DNA of 29,772 bases from positions 1 through 29,772 of the forward strand of contig JAYSQA010000125.1 in NCBI GenBank assembly GCA_043721775.1. Direction: 5' to 3'. Of the stretch, positions 1-7,662 are shown piece after piece. Under the pieces are notes generated by a model. That model did not search any database, had not been told where the DNA came from, and was given only the letters and a program-made list of their open reading frames with translations. The first letter of the stretch is position 1, and every line of letters starts with the position of its first letter. Position numbers and translations under genes: made by a program. The stretch comes from Stagnihabitans sp043721775 (GTDB taxonomy: Bacteria > Pseudomonadota > Alphaproteobacteria > Rhodobacterales > Rhodobacteraceae).

Positions 1-45
1 GTGGAAAGGGCGTTGCCACCGCACTTTTCAGCGCGACTCGTCAAA

Positions 46-66
46 CGTTGACACAGCGTTGACACA
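46..66. repeat. Tandem pair of 10-bp direct repeats, 11-bp period
   Basis: The decamer CGTTGACACA occurs at 46-55 and again at 57-66, giving an 11-bp period, about one helical turn. It lies 66 bases beyond the 3' end of the tRNA fragment. Repeats spaced by a helical turn next to a tRNA attachment site can be arm-type binding sites for a tyrosine integrase; that role is inference. The rest of 1-131 shows no convincing gene. Confidence 0.5.
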
Positions 67-131
67 AAATGCGCAAGCCAAAACCCGACTGTTTAGGTCA
101 GGTTATAAGCGTATGATATGTTTGTAGAATT

Positions 132-179
132 TGGTTGCGGGGACAGGATTTGAACCTGTGACCTTCAGGTTATGAGCCT
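132..179 (-). tRNA. 3' fragment of initiator tRNA-Met (CAU); likely attachment-site footprint
   Basis: On the minus strand these 48 bases match the 3' part of bacterial initiator tRNA-Met: 3' side of the anticodon arm with CAU in the loop (CTCATAA), variable loop, T arm with GGTTCAAATCC, acceptor 3' strand and an encoded CCA end (TGG at 132-134 on the plus strand). The match stops inside the 5' side of the anticodon stem at 179/180. Sequence beyond that contains no D arm or 5' acceptor strand, so this is not a complete gene. A 3' tRNA copy starting near the anticodon loop is the classic remnant left by site-specific integration of a genomic island or phage. On the minus strand the displaced piece would mark the left end of an element extending rightwards. 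Confidence 0.8.
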
Positions 180-501
180 ATGGATGCCAATTTTCTCTAA
201 TCGTTTAAATTCGGCGGATTAGCCCGCTAGCCTTTGAAATTGATAACTCTTGCTGTCGTTACGCGGTGGCATTAGGCGGATTACAGCGGGTTGGAACGGG
301 GCAAAACTGCATACGTGGGTTGAGGTGGCGTTGAGGTGAAACCCACAGATGAAAATACGAAACCACATCACGAACGGCCCGAATTGTCGCAATCGGCCCA
401 TTGCGGCCATTCGGATCCTATGGCCAATACTCCCCAGCTGCAAAACAGCGGTCATCCGCGGATATCGCAAATTGCTCGGAAGTTGCTTGCCCGAACGACT
501 G
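180..501. other. Gene-poor stretch between tRNA fragment and TetR gene
   Basis: No convincing coding region was found here. Small open frames exist but lack a plausible ribosome site, family resemblance or coding-like composition, and the GC content is lower than in the neighbouring operons. The only structure noted is the repeat block at 315-346. The stretch is compatible with the terminal non-coding part of an integrated element. Confidence 0.5.
315..346. repeat. Direct repeats of GTTGAGGTG enclosed by a 7-bp inverted repeat
   Basis: GTTGAGGTG occurs at 319-327 and 330-338, again with an 11-bp period. The pair sits between inverted arms GTGGGTT (315-321) and AACCCAC (340-346). The period equals that of the repeat at 46-66 on the other side of the tRNA fragment, and both begin with GTTGA. 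A protein-binding role (integrase arm site, excisionase or regulator) is inferred only from this geometry. Confidence 0.4.
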
Positions 502-1119
502 CTAAAGTGTGGCAGCTCCAAACAGTGCGCTAAGATCGCGTTTCAACCGCCGCAGCACCTCGGCCTTGGACAGGTCGTCGGTCGAGATGAACTCGATGAA
601 CCTCATGTTCTGAAGGTTGAACAAGGCGCGGCCAAGATCGACGGGAGTGGTTACCGCTTCAACCCTGCCATTTGCGGTCATAACTTCCAATTCATTGATC
701 AGAGCGCTGGCAAGCCGGTCGTCCAGTTCGCGGTATAGCTTTCCAAAGCGCGGGTCGGCGTCGCTGACGGAAGCGGCGATCACTTGCCGCCAGATTGCCT
801 TGTCCAGATGTGCCAAGGTGTGATCGCAGATGATGTCCGCGAAGTTCAGCACCAGATCAACAAGGGTGGTTGACCGGCCCGACAGGTTTTGTGCCATGGT
901 TTCCAGCAACTCGCGGTCACTTTCGGCCACCAATGCCAGCAGCACCCCGGATTTGGTGCCATAGTAGTTGTGCACTGTCACGCTGGAGACACCTGCAATA
1001 TCGGCGATAGCCTCTATCGTGATATTTTCAAGGCCGGATTCAGCAAACAGCTCCTTGGCTGCCGCAATGATCCGCGCCCGCCTGTCCTGTTTTTGCCGTT
1101 CGCGCAAACCAACGATCAT
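502..1119 (-). CDS. TetR/AcrR-family transcriptional regulator
   Basis: A 205-residue protein with the usual TetR layout: an N-terminal helix-turn-helix at about residues 25-50 (IEAIADIAGVSSVTVHNYYG, followed by a KSGVLLALV helix) and a helical C-terminal ligand domain. The start at 1119 is preferred over an ATG two codons upstream because AGGGG lies at a proper six-base distance from it. The gene diverges from the ABC-importer, SDR, creatininase and ureohydrolase operon across about 137 bases, the usual arrangement for a local repressor of a catabolic operon. The ligand is unknown; the imported compound or a breakdown product is the natural guess. The family call is sure and the target is inference. 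Confidence 0.9.
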   Translation of the reverse strand: MIVGLRERQKQDRRARIIAAAKELFAESGLENITIEAIADIAGVSSVTVHNYYGTKSGVLLALVAESDRELLETMAQNLSGRSTTLVDLVLNFADIICDHTLAHLDKAIWRQVIAASVSDADPRFGKLYRELDDRLASALINELEVMTANGRVEAVTTPVDLGRALFNLQNMRFIEFISTDDLSKAEVLRRLKRDLSALFGAATL

Positions 1120-1256
1120 CACCATCCCCTGTCTGACGCCATCTTTCGGGGGCCGGGGAAAAAATACAAGGTAAAGTTTATTCTGGTAAGATTTTTATAG
1201 ACTAAATAAATTTGTGTCGTATGGTTTTTGAAATTGCACCTCGGGAGGGCTTGGAA
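1120..1256. promoter_or_regulatory. Divergent promoter/operator region between TetR gene and importer operon
   Basis: The region has a marked AT-rich core at about 1165-1215, in contrast to the GC-rich genes on both sides. Within it TTTATAG (1194-1200) faces CTAAATAAA (1202-1210), an imperfect palindrome that could serve as a TetR operator. AGTTTATT at about 1175 is loosely mirrored by the AAATAAA of that block. The ribosome site GGGAGG (about 1243-1248) precedes the ATG at 1257. I could not assign -35 and -10 boxes with confidence. Confidence 0.4.
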
Positions 1257-2315
1257 ATGCAAAGAACGGGTTTGGCACTGTGTTCTGCTGCGGCGCTGGC
1301 GCTTTGCGGCGGGGCGGCTTGGGCGAATGAAACGATCAACGTTGGCATCTGTGTGTCGTGGCCCGGCTATGCGATGCTGGAGGTTGCCAGTCAGAAGGGC
1401 CTGATCCCGGGCTATGACCTGAACATTACGATCTTCGAAGACCCGCTGGGCGGGCATGCAGCGCTGGCGGCGGGTCAGCTGGATGTCTACGGCTGCACTG
1501 CCGACTATATCCCTGTGGCGATCGATGCCGGTCTGGACGTGGTCAATGTCGCTTATCTGAACCCTTCCTATGGCGTTGATCATGTGATCCTTGCAGCGGA
1601 CGCAACGGCAGCAGACCTGAAGGGCAAAAAGGTTGCGGCACCGCAGGCTTATATCGGGCAGCTGCTGATGGGCTTGTGGCTGGATCGGCAAGGCATCGGC
1701 CCCAAGGATGTCGAATGGGTCAACCTGAATGCGGACGAGGCTGTCGGCCCGATGTTATCGGGTGATCTTTCGGCGGCCTACATGTATGAGCCGTGGATAT
1801 CCAAGGTGCTGGAGGCTGCACCGGGTGCGGTTTCCGTGGTCAATACCACCGATCCCGACATGCTGAAGACCGGGATCTTCATGGACTCGATGTTCATGAA
1901 CAAGACGTTCATCGCCACGCGCCGCCCGGCAGCTTTGGCCGTTCTGAAGGCTGAATGGGATGCGCGCGGCTATTGGCACGACCATGTCGAGGAAACCAAC
2001 CAGCTGATGGCGGATTATCTGCAATGGCCGGTTGCGGATCTGGTCTCGGTGATCGGCACCAACGGCAAGAGCCTTGAGGGTGGCATCTACATGTTCGACT
2101 TTGACGAAGCCGCCCGCACCTGTGGCGTGCTGGAGGGCGAGCCGCCGTTCGGGTTGCCGAATGGGTCGATGGCGGGCTCGATTGCGCTGACGAACGAATG
2201 GTGGATCAAGCTGGGGCTGATGACCAACAAGATCGACCCGGCGGCAGGCATGGATTGCAGCTTGCTGGGCGATCTGGTGACCAGTGGCTATCGCCAATCC
2301 TTCACCGCAAACTGA
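1257..2315 (+). CDS. NitT/TauT-type ABC importer, periplasmic substrate-binding protein
   Basis: The protein has 352 residues. A Sec signal peptide (Arg then a hydrophobic stretch rich in Leu and Ala, ending AWA at about residue 23) indicates periplasmic location. The mature part begins ETINVGICVSWPGYAMLEVA, typical of the SsuA/TauA/NMT1-like fold; GGHAALAAGQLDVYG is the family's second landmark. The start at 1257 is preferred because GGGAGG precedes it; an upstream in-frame start at 1212 would bury the signal peptide. It is the first gene of the operon and is followed by its permease and ATPase. Relatives bind taurine, sulfonates, nitrate, thiamine precursors and other small molecules, so the family does not fix the ligand. 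Context points to a guanidino or related nitrogen compound. Confidence 0.88.
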   Translation: MQRTGLALCSAAALALCGGAAWANETINVGICVSWPGYAMLEVASQKGLIPGYDLNITIFEDPLGGHAALAAGQLDVYGCTADYIPVAIDAGLDVVNVAYLNPSYGVDHVILAADATAADLKGKKVAAPQAYIGQLLMGLWLDRQGIGPKDVEWVNLNADEAVGPMLSGDLSAAYMYEPWISKVLEAAPGAVSVVNTTDPDMLKTGIFMDSMFMNKTFIATRRPAALAVLKAEWDARGYWHDHVEETNQLMADYLQWPVADLVSVIGTNGKSLEGGIYMFDFDEAARTCGVLEGEPPFGLPNGSMAGSIALTNEWWIKLGLMTNKIDPAAGMDCSLLGDLVTSGYRQSFTAN

Positions 2316-2318
2316 ATC

Positions 2319-2346
2319 GCCTTGTGCCCCTTTCGGGGGGCAAGGC
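2319..2346 (+). other. Intercistronic hairpin after the binding-protein gene
   Basis: GCCTTGTGCCCC (2319-2330), a TTTC loop and GGGGGGCAAGGC (2335-2346) form a strong stem with one mismatch. It starts four bases after the binding-protein stop and ends 19 bases before the permease start. No U-run follows, so an mRNA-stabilising or partial-attenuation hairpin that raises binding-protein yield over the permease is more likely than a full terminator. Confidence 0.55.
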
Positions 2347-2365
2347 CAACCCTCGGGAGGGGCTT

Positions 2366-3178
2366 ATGGCAGGGGTGAACGCAACACGAAACAGCCTTCT
2401 GCGGGTCCGGGAGCCGGTTTCGCAGCGTCAGTCCGCTGTGTCGGCGGTTGGCATTTGGGTGCTGTTTTTTGGCATATGGGTGCTGGCCACCCGGTTGGAC
2501 TGGGTCAACGCCATTCTGGTGCCGCCACCGGAACAGGTCGTGCAGGCCCTGTTCACCCTGTTCGCAGAGCAGGGCTTTGCCAGCGATGTGCTGATCTCGG
2601 TTCTGCGGGTGCTGGTGGCCTTTGCGATGGCCTGTGTGGTGGCGGTTCCGCTTGGTCTGGCGATGGGGGCATTCCCGGCGATTGATGCTGTGTTGTCGCC
2701 CTTTGTGTCGGCTTGGCGCTATCTGCCCGCCCCGTCCTTCATCCCGATCTTGCTGATGTGGTTCGGCACCGGCGAGGCACCAAAGCTTGCCCTGCTGTTT
2801 CTGGGCGTGATCTTTTTTCTGATCACCCTGATCGCGGATCACACCAAAGAGGTCCGCAAAGAGCTGATCGAAACCGCGCTGACCCTTGGCGCAAGTCAGC
2901 GTGTTACCGTGTTTCGCGTGATGTTGCCGGCGGTTCTGCCCAATATCATGACCGCGATGCGGCAGATGCTGGCGATGGCCTGGACCTATCTGGTGATCGC
3001 GGAAATCGTGGCCTCGACCACGGGCATTGGGGCAATGATGATGCGAGCGCGGCGGTTTCTGCATACCGATGAGATTCTGGCTGGAATTGTCGTTATCGGT
3101 GCTTTGGGACTTCTGTTTGATATGGCCTTTGCAGCCCTGCACCGCCGCCTGTTCCCCTATCTGCAGGAGGTGCGGTGA
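2366..3178 (+). CDS. NitT/TauT-type ABC importer, permease
   Basis: The 270-residue inner-membrane protein is of the SsuC/TauC type (BPD_transp_1 domain). Hydrophobic segments start at about residues 28, 70, 100, 125, 190 and 230. The cytoplasmic coupling loop is clear: ETALTLGASQRVTVFRVMLP, followed by AVLPNI, matches the EAA motif. The ATG at 2366 is preceded by CGGGAGGGG and fits the length of the family; a longer reading frame begins inside the binding-protein gene and was not used. The stop overlaps the ATPase start (TGATG), so the two are probably translationally coupled. It forms the pore of the importer with the flanking genes. Confidence 0.9.
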   Translation: MAGVNATRNSLLRVREPVSQRQSAVSAVGIWVLFFGIWVLATRLDWVNAILVPPPEQVVQALFTLFAEQGFASDVLISVLRVLVAFAMACVVAVPLGLAMGAFPAIDAVLSPFVSAWRYLPAPSFIPILLMWFGTGEAPKLALLFLGVIFFLITLIADHTKEVRKELIETALTLGASQRVTVFRVMLPAVLPNIMTAMRQMLAMAWTYLVIAEIVASTTGIGAMMMRARRFLHTDEILAGIVVIGALGLLFDMAFAALHRRLFPYLQEVR

Positions 3179-3966
3179 TGGCCGAGATCTTGTTGCATAT
3201 CGAACAGCTTTCCAAGGTGTTTCCGCTTGCCGGTGGCAAGACTTTGACTGCGGTTGAAAATGTGTCATTCACCGTAGAAAAGGGGGCGATCTGCATATTG
3301 CTTGGCCCCTCGGGCAGCGGAAAATCCACCATCCTGCGGATCATCGCCGGGCTGGAAACGCAAACCGCAGGGACTGTCCGGCTGAAGGGCAATCCGATCA
3401 ACGGGCCGGGGCAGGACCGGGGGATGGTGTTTCAGGCCTATACCTCGTTTGACTGGATGTCGGTTGGCAAGAACGTCGAATTCGGCATGCGGATCAACGG
3501 CATATCGGCCAGAGAACGCAAAGAGCGGGCCGCGCATTTCGTCAACCTCGTCGGCCTGTCCAAGTTCATCGACACCTACCCCTCCCGCCTGTCGGGCGGC
3601 ATGCGCCAGCGCGTGGCGATTGCCCGCACCCTGGCCAACGCGCCCGAAGTGCTGTTGATGGATGAACCCTTTGGGGCGCTGGATGCCGAAACCCGCTGGC
3701 AGATGCAGGAATTGATGGTCGATGTGGCCCGCGCCTCAGGCACCACGATCGTCATGGTGACGCATGATATCGAAGAAGCGATCTTTCTGGCCGACAAGAT
3801 CGTGTTTCTGTCCAGCCACCCCGGACGGCTGCGCGAGGTGATCACCCCCGATTTCAAACCGGCAGAGCGAATCAAGAACAAGGAACTTGTTCTGGACCTG
3901 CCTGGCTATGGCGAGATGGAGCGCAAGATCATGGCGATGATGCGCGAAGAAGGCGAACGGGTATGA
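3178..3966 (+). CDS. NitT/TauT-type ABC importer, ATP-binding protein
   Basis: This 262-residue cytoplasmic ATPase has all nucleotide-binding motifs: Walker A GPSGSGKST (residues 43-51), Q-loop in VFQAYTSFDW, signature LSGGMRQR, Walker B VLLMDEPFGALD and switch histidine in MVTHD. The sequence style (FPLAGG at the front, DWMSVGKNVEFG after the Q-loop) is that of SsuB/TauB proteins. The start at 3178 overlaps the permease stop, with AGGAGG just upstream; a GTG one codon earlier is possible. It powers the importer encoded by the two preceding genes. Confidence 0.92.
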   Translation: MAEILLHIEQLSKVFPLAGGKTLTAVENVSFTVEKGAICILLGPSGSGKSTILRIIAGLETQTAGTVRLKGNPINGPGQDRGMVFQAYTSFDWMSVGKNVEFGMRINGISARERKERAAHFVNLVGLSKFIDTYPSRLSGGMRQRVAIARTLANAPEVLLMDEPFGALDAETRWQMQELMVDVARASGTTIVMVTHDIEEAIFLADKIVFLSSHPGRLREVITPDFKPAERIKNKELVLDLPGYGEMERKIMAMMREEGERV

Positions 3967-4033
3967 CCGCTGCCATGAACGCCCGCTTCCGGTCTTGGCG
4001 CCATCTGTGCAAACGGGGAAGAGGAGCATCGAC

Positions 4034-4789
4034 ATGAGCATCAGTTATGCGGGCCGCAGCGTTGTGATCACCGGGTCCAGCCGGGGGATAGGGCTTGGGG
4101 TTGCCGCGGGGTTTGCGGCTGCGGGGGCAAGCCTGCACCTGATCGCCAATGACGAGGCCGTGCATGCAGTGGCCAAATCGCTTGGGGCCACCTCGGCCGT
4201 GGCCGATATTGCGGATAAAGCGCAGGTGGCGGCGGCATTGGCCGGCCTGACCGCGATAGATGTGCTGATCAACAATGCCGGGTTGGAGGTGATGACGCCG
4301 ATTGGCGACAACTCTGACGCAATCTCGGATGACTTCCGGCGCGTGATCGACATCAACGTCACCGGCACGGCCTTGGTGACAGCGGCGGCGTTGGACCGGA
4401 TGCACGGATGCGGGGCGATCATCAACACCGCTTCGATCTGGGGCCGTGTCGCCGAGCCGCGCTTTGGTGCCTATGTCGCCTCGAAACACGCGATCATCGG
4501 CCTGACCAAGACCTGGGCGCGCGAGCTTGGCCCGCGTGGCATCCGGGTCAATGCAGTTTGCCCCGGTTGGGTGCGCACCGAAGCCTCGATGCGGTCGCTG
4601 GCGCGGATGGCGGCAGAAGCGGGGCGCGATGAACAGGCGCTGCTGGATGAGATTGTGTCAGGCCAAGCGCTGCCGGGGCTGATGGAGCCTGCCGACATGG
4701 CACCGACCTATTTGTTTCTGGGCTCGGACATGGCGGCTAACATCACCGGGCAATCTATCGGTGTGGACAGGGGAGAGGTGCCATGGTGA
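4034..4789 (+). CDS. Short-chain dehydrogenase/reductase (SDR), first of pair
   Basis: A 251-residue classical SDR with the cofactor loop TGSSRGIG (residues 13-20), the NNAG motif (80-83), the serine of NTASIWGR and the active pair in YVASK. An Arg in the glycine loop could favour NADP but does not prove it. The start at 4034 has GAGGAG 8-13 bases upstream. Its 3' end overlaps the next SDR gene by seven bases. Two SDRs in one guanidino-type operon suggest successive oxidations of an alcohol, or oxidation and reduction of a cyclic intermediate; the substrate cannot be read from sequence. Confidence 0.87.
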   Translation: MSISYAGRSVVITGSSRGIGLGVAAGFAAAGASLHLIANDEAVHAVAKSLGATSAVADIADKAQVAAALAGLTAIDVLINNAGLEVMTPIGDNSDAISDDFRRVIDINVTGTALVTAAALDRMHGCGAIINTASIWGRVAEPRFGAYVASKHAIIGLTKTWARELGPRGIRVNAVCPGWVRTEASMRSLARMAAEAGRDEQALLDEIVSGQALPGLMEPADMAPTYLFLGSDMAANITGQSIGVDRGEVPW

Positions 4790-5490
4790 CATCATTGGCG
4801 GGAAAACGGGCCTTGGTGACAGGGGCGGCCAGCGGCATCGGTCTGGCCACGGCGCAGGCTTTGCAAGCGGCGGGGGCGGCGGTTGTCGGGCTGGACCTGC
4901 TGGCGGCAGAGGCGGCATTTCCGATCATCTCCTGCGATCTGGTGGACGAGGCGCAGATCATTGCCGCCGTCGCCAAGGGCGCGGACCTGCTGGGCGGCTA
5001 TGACATCCTTGTCAACAACGCGGGCATCTTGCAAGAATTGCCGCTGGCCAGCCTGACCGCCGCCCATATCGACCTGATGTTTGCCGTGAACGTCCGGGGC
5101 GGGATGCTGGTGGCAAGGGAAGTGCTGCCGCATCTGCCCGACGGCGGGCGGATCATCAACATCGTCTCGGAACTGGCCTATCTGGGCCGTGCCGGTGGGT
5201 CGGTCTATGTCGGCACCAAGGCCGCGATGATCGGGGTCACGCGGTCGTGGGCGCGTGAACTCAGCCCGCGCATATTGGTGAACGCCGTGGCTCCGGGGCC
5301 AACGGACACCCCACTTTTGGGCTTTGACCTTTTGACCGACGCCCAAAAGGCCGCAGAAACCACCAACCCGATGGGGCGCATTGGCAGGCCGGAAGAGGTC
5401 GCCGCAGCGGTGGTCTTTCTGGCTGGCCCTGGTGCCACCTTCTTTACCGGACAATGCCTTGGTGCCAATGGCGGCGCGGCGATGAATTGA
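4783..5490 (+). CDS. Short-chain dehydrogenase/reductase (SDR), second of pair
   Basis: This 235-residue SDR has the cofactor loop TGAASGIG (residues 13-20), NNAG in DILVNNAGIL, the catalytic serine in IVSELAYL and YVGTK. It is slightly shorter than typical FabG-like enzymes because the segment after the first beta-alpha unit is compact (VGLDLLAAEAAF, with Asp after the second strand favouring NAD). It overlaps the preceding SDR by seven bases and the following creatininase gene by one base, so it is clearly part of one operon. It is not a recent copy of its neighbour, since the two sequences differ widely outside the motifs. The substrate is unknown. Confidence 0.87.
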   Translation: MVTSLAGKRALVTGAASGIGLATAQALQAAGAAVVGLDLLAAEAAFPIISCDLVDEAQIIAAVAKGADLLGGYDILVNNAGILQELPLASLTAAHIDLMFAVNVRGGMLVAREVLPHLPDGGRIINIVSELAYLGRAGGSVYVGTKAAMIGVTRSWARELSPRILVNAVAPGPTDTPLLGFDLLTDAQKAAETTNPMGRIGRPEEVAAAVVFLAGPGATFFTGQCLGANGGAAMN

Positions 5491-6269
5491 TGGAATACCT
5501 CATGAATACGGTCCATTACGCAGAACTGCCCTGGCCCGAGATCGAAGCGCGCATCGCCGCAGGTGCTCCGGTCTTTTTGCCCTTGGGCGCGACCGAGCAG
5601 CATGGGCGCCACATGGCGCTGAATGTCGATGTGGTCTTGCCAACTGCCATCGCCGCGCGTGCCGCAGCACGGGTTGGCGGGCTGGTGCTGCCCACGGTCG
5701 CCTATGGCAACCGCTCGCAACCCAAAACGGGCGGCGGGTCGCAGTTTCCCGGCACCCTGAACCTGACGGCGAACACGTTCTCGCTGATCGTGCGCGACGT
5801 GATCTGCGATCTTTACCGCCAGAAGGTGCGCAAGATTGTCACCGTCAACGGCCACTATGAAAACATTGGCCCGACGATTGAGGGCATCGAACTGGCGCTG
5901 GACGCAATCGGGCGTGACCGGGCAGCTGATTTGATCATCCTGCGCATCGACCATTGGGATATGGTGCGCCGCGAAACGCTGGACAGGATTTTCCCCGACG
6001 GCTATCCGGGGATCGAGTTGGAACATGCCTCGGTCATCGAAACCTCGATGATGCTGGCGCTGCGCCCCGAACTGGTAGACCTGAGCAAGGCCAGCCACGA
6101 CGGCCCGGCCCGGTTTCTGCCCTATGACCGCTATCCAAAACCCTGCGACGAGGTGCCGTCCTCTGGCGTGCTGTCGCTGACCGAAGGGTCGTCGGCAGAA
6201 AAAGGCGAATGGCTGCTGGCAGATTGCGAGGCTGGTATCGTCGAAATCATCCACCGCGAATTCAAATAG
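5490..6269 (+). CDS. Creatininase-family cyclic amide hydrolase
   Basis: A 259-residue protein that aligns from end to end, from memory, with Pseudomonas putida creatininase. Metal ligands are all visible: Glu36 and His38 in ATEQHG, Asp47 in NVDVVLP, His122 and Glu124 in NGHYEN. The NGHYEN form is the one found in true creatininases, while many other family members carry NGHGGN. The stretch YGNRSQPKTGGGSQFPGT is also creatininase-like. The tryptophan in HWDMV is kept, but the segment GYPGIELEH has Ile where creatininase has the lid tryptophan, so the ring substrate may differ. The start at 5490 overlaps the SDR stop; Met5 (5502) is an alternative. Creatinine, glycocyamidine or another cyclic amide are possible substrates. 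Confidence 0.85.
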   Translation: MEYLMNTVHYAELPWPEIEARIAAGAPVFLPLGATEQHGRHMALNVDVVLPTAIAARAAARVGGLVLPTVAYGNRSQPKTGGGSQFPGTLNLTANTFSLIVRDVICDLYRQKVRKIVTVNGHYENIGPTIEGIELALDAIGRDRAADLIILRIDHWDMVRRETLDRIFPDGYPGIELEHASVIETSMMLALRPELVDLSKASHDGPARFLPYDRYPKPCDEVPSSGVLSLTEGSSAEKGEWLLADCEAGIVEIIHREFK

Positions 6270-6278
6270 GCCCTGCCC

Positions 6279-7232
6279 ATGACCAACTTTCACCAACCCG
6301 TCGATGCTGCCGAAGTTCCGCGTTTTGCCGGTCATTCCACCTTCATGCGGCTGCCCGCAGTCACTTCTGCCGCTGGTCTGGATATTGCCTTGGTCGGTAT
6401 CCCGTGGGACGGCGGCACCACCAACCGCGCGGGTGCGCGCCATGGCCCGCGCGAGGTGCGCAACCAATCCAGCCTGATGCGGCGGGCGCACCATGTTTCG
6501 GGGATCGCGCCGTTTTCGCTGGCAAACGTGGCTGATGTCGGGGATCTGTCGGTCAATCCGATCAACCTGCCGGATGGTCTGGCCCGGATCGAAGCGGGGA
6601 TGGCCGCGATTGTCGCCACCGGCGCGCTGCCGTTGTCCTGCGGCGGCGATCACCTGACGACGCTGCCCGTCTTGCGGGCGGTGGCGACCATCGGCCCCGT
6701 CGGAATGATCCAGTTTGACGCGCATTCCGACACCAATGACACCTATTTCGGTGGCAACCCCTTCACCCATGGCACACCGTTCCGCCGTGCGATCGAGGAA
6801 GGTTTGCTCGACCCGAAGCGCGTGGTGCAGATCGGCATTCGCGGCTCAGTCTATGATCCGGATGAACACGGCTGGGCGAAAGCGCAAGGCATCCGGTTTA
6901 TCTACATGGAAGAATTTGTGAAACGCGGCGCGGCCAGCGTGATGGAAGAAGCCCGTGCCATCGTCGGGGCGGGGCGCACTTATGTCACCTTTGATATCGA
7001 CAGCATCGACCCCTCGATGGCCCCCGGCACCGGCACGCCGGAAATCGGTGGCTTTACCACCCGCGAGGCGCAGGAAATGCTGCGGCTGCTTGAGGGCGTG
7101 AACATCGTCGGTGCCGACGTGGTGGAAGTGGCTCCACCTTTTGACATAGGCGGCATGACGGCCCTTGTCGGTGCCACGGTGATGTTTGAGCTGCTATGTG
7201 TCATGGCCGCAATGGTCCATCGCAACAGGTAA
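6279..7232 (+). CDS. Manganese ureohydrolase, guanidinopropionase/guanidinobutyrase-like
   Basis: The 317-residue member of the arginase/agmatinase family has a complete binuclear metal site: His125 in CGGDH, Asp147, His149 and Asp151 in DAHSDTND, Asp239 and Asp241 in DIDSIDP. The front end (DAAEVPRFAG, TFMRLP, WDGGTTNRAGARHGPREVR) and MFELLC near the end resemble, from memory, Pseudomonas GpuA/GbuA, which split 3-guanidinopropionate or 4-guanidinobutyrate into urea and the amino acid, more than arginase or classical agmatinase. It starts nine bases after the creatininase stop and closes the operon. A creatininase product with a free guanidino group would be a logical substrate. Exact specificity (agmatine, guanidinoacids, guanidine) is open. 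Confidence 0.85.
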   Translation: MTNFHQPVDAAEVPRFAGHSTFMRLPAVTSAAGLDIALVGIPWDGGTTNRAGARHGPREVRNQSSLMRRAHHVSGIAPFSLANVADVGDLSVNPINLPDGLARIEAGMAAIVATGALPLSCGGDHLTTLPVLRAVATIGPVGMIQFDAHSDTNDTYFGGNPFTHGTPFRRAIEEGLLDPKRVVQIGIRGSVYDPDEHGWAKAQGIRFIYMEEFVKRGAASVMEEARAIVGAGRTYVTFDIDSIDPSMAPGTGTPEIGGFTTREAQEMLRLLEGVNIVGADVVEVAPPFDIGGMTALVGATVMFELLCVMAAMVHRNR

Positions 7233-7662
7233 ACCGGAATTTGAAGCCTCTTGGGACGGTCTGGATTTGGATGAAAAATCTAAATGCTCAGAGATAATGA
7301 TGAATGTTGACTTATTGGGCCCGCCAGTGGTCATGCATCTTTTGGTAAAGTGGGCGAAGCAAAACGTATAGAAACCAATGACTTGGGGACAGTCCATAAA
7401 GAGCCAGCTTTGGCCGATTGCAAACACGGTTTCTTTTCGGCGAGGGCGCTTTGCTGAACAACCCCTTCAGCGAATTCAAGCAATGCTCGCGACTCTGCCG
7501 AACGACCGCAAACCGACCAGACTACTCCTTGCCATCTCCACAAGAACGCCCCTCCCTTCCCCAATTCCGGTCTCCGCCTGCATTCCGCCCCTTCCGTCAT
7601 GCTTTACTTGATTTGGGCGCGAATCCACGCCTCATGTCGGGACGAGCGCAGGGTAGCCCATC
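7233..7662. other. Gene-poor region after the guanidino-type operon
   Basis: No gene with family resemblance, good ribosome site or coding composition was found. Short open frames on both strands overlap one another without support. GC content is lower than in the flanking operons. No terminator with a U-run was seen after the ureohydrolase. The region reads like decayed DNA leading into an integrase remnant. Confidence 0.5.

Noticed and set aside
219..533. Short open frames between the tRNA fragment and the TetR gene
   Set aside because: Mutually overlapping, no ribosome site, no resemblance to known proteins.
5205..6770. 521-codon open frame on the minus strand opposite the SDR, creatininase and ureohydrolase genes
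   Set aside because: It spans three recognised plus-strand genes with full catalytic motifs; its Gln-, His- and Arg-rich translation is typical of an antisense shadow.
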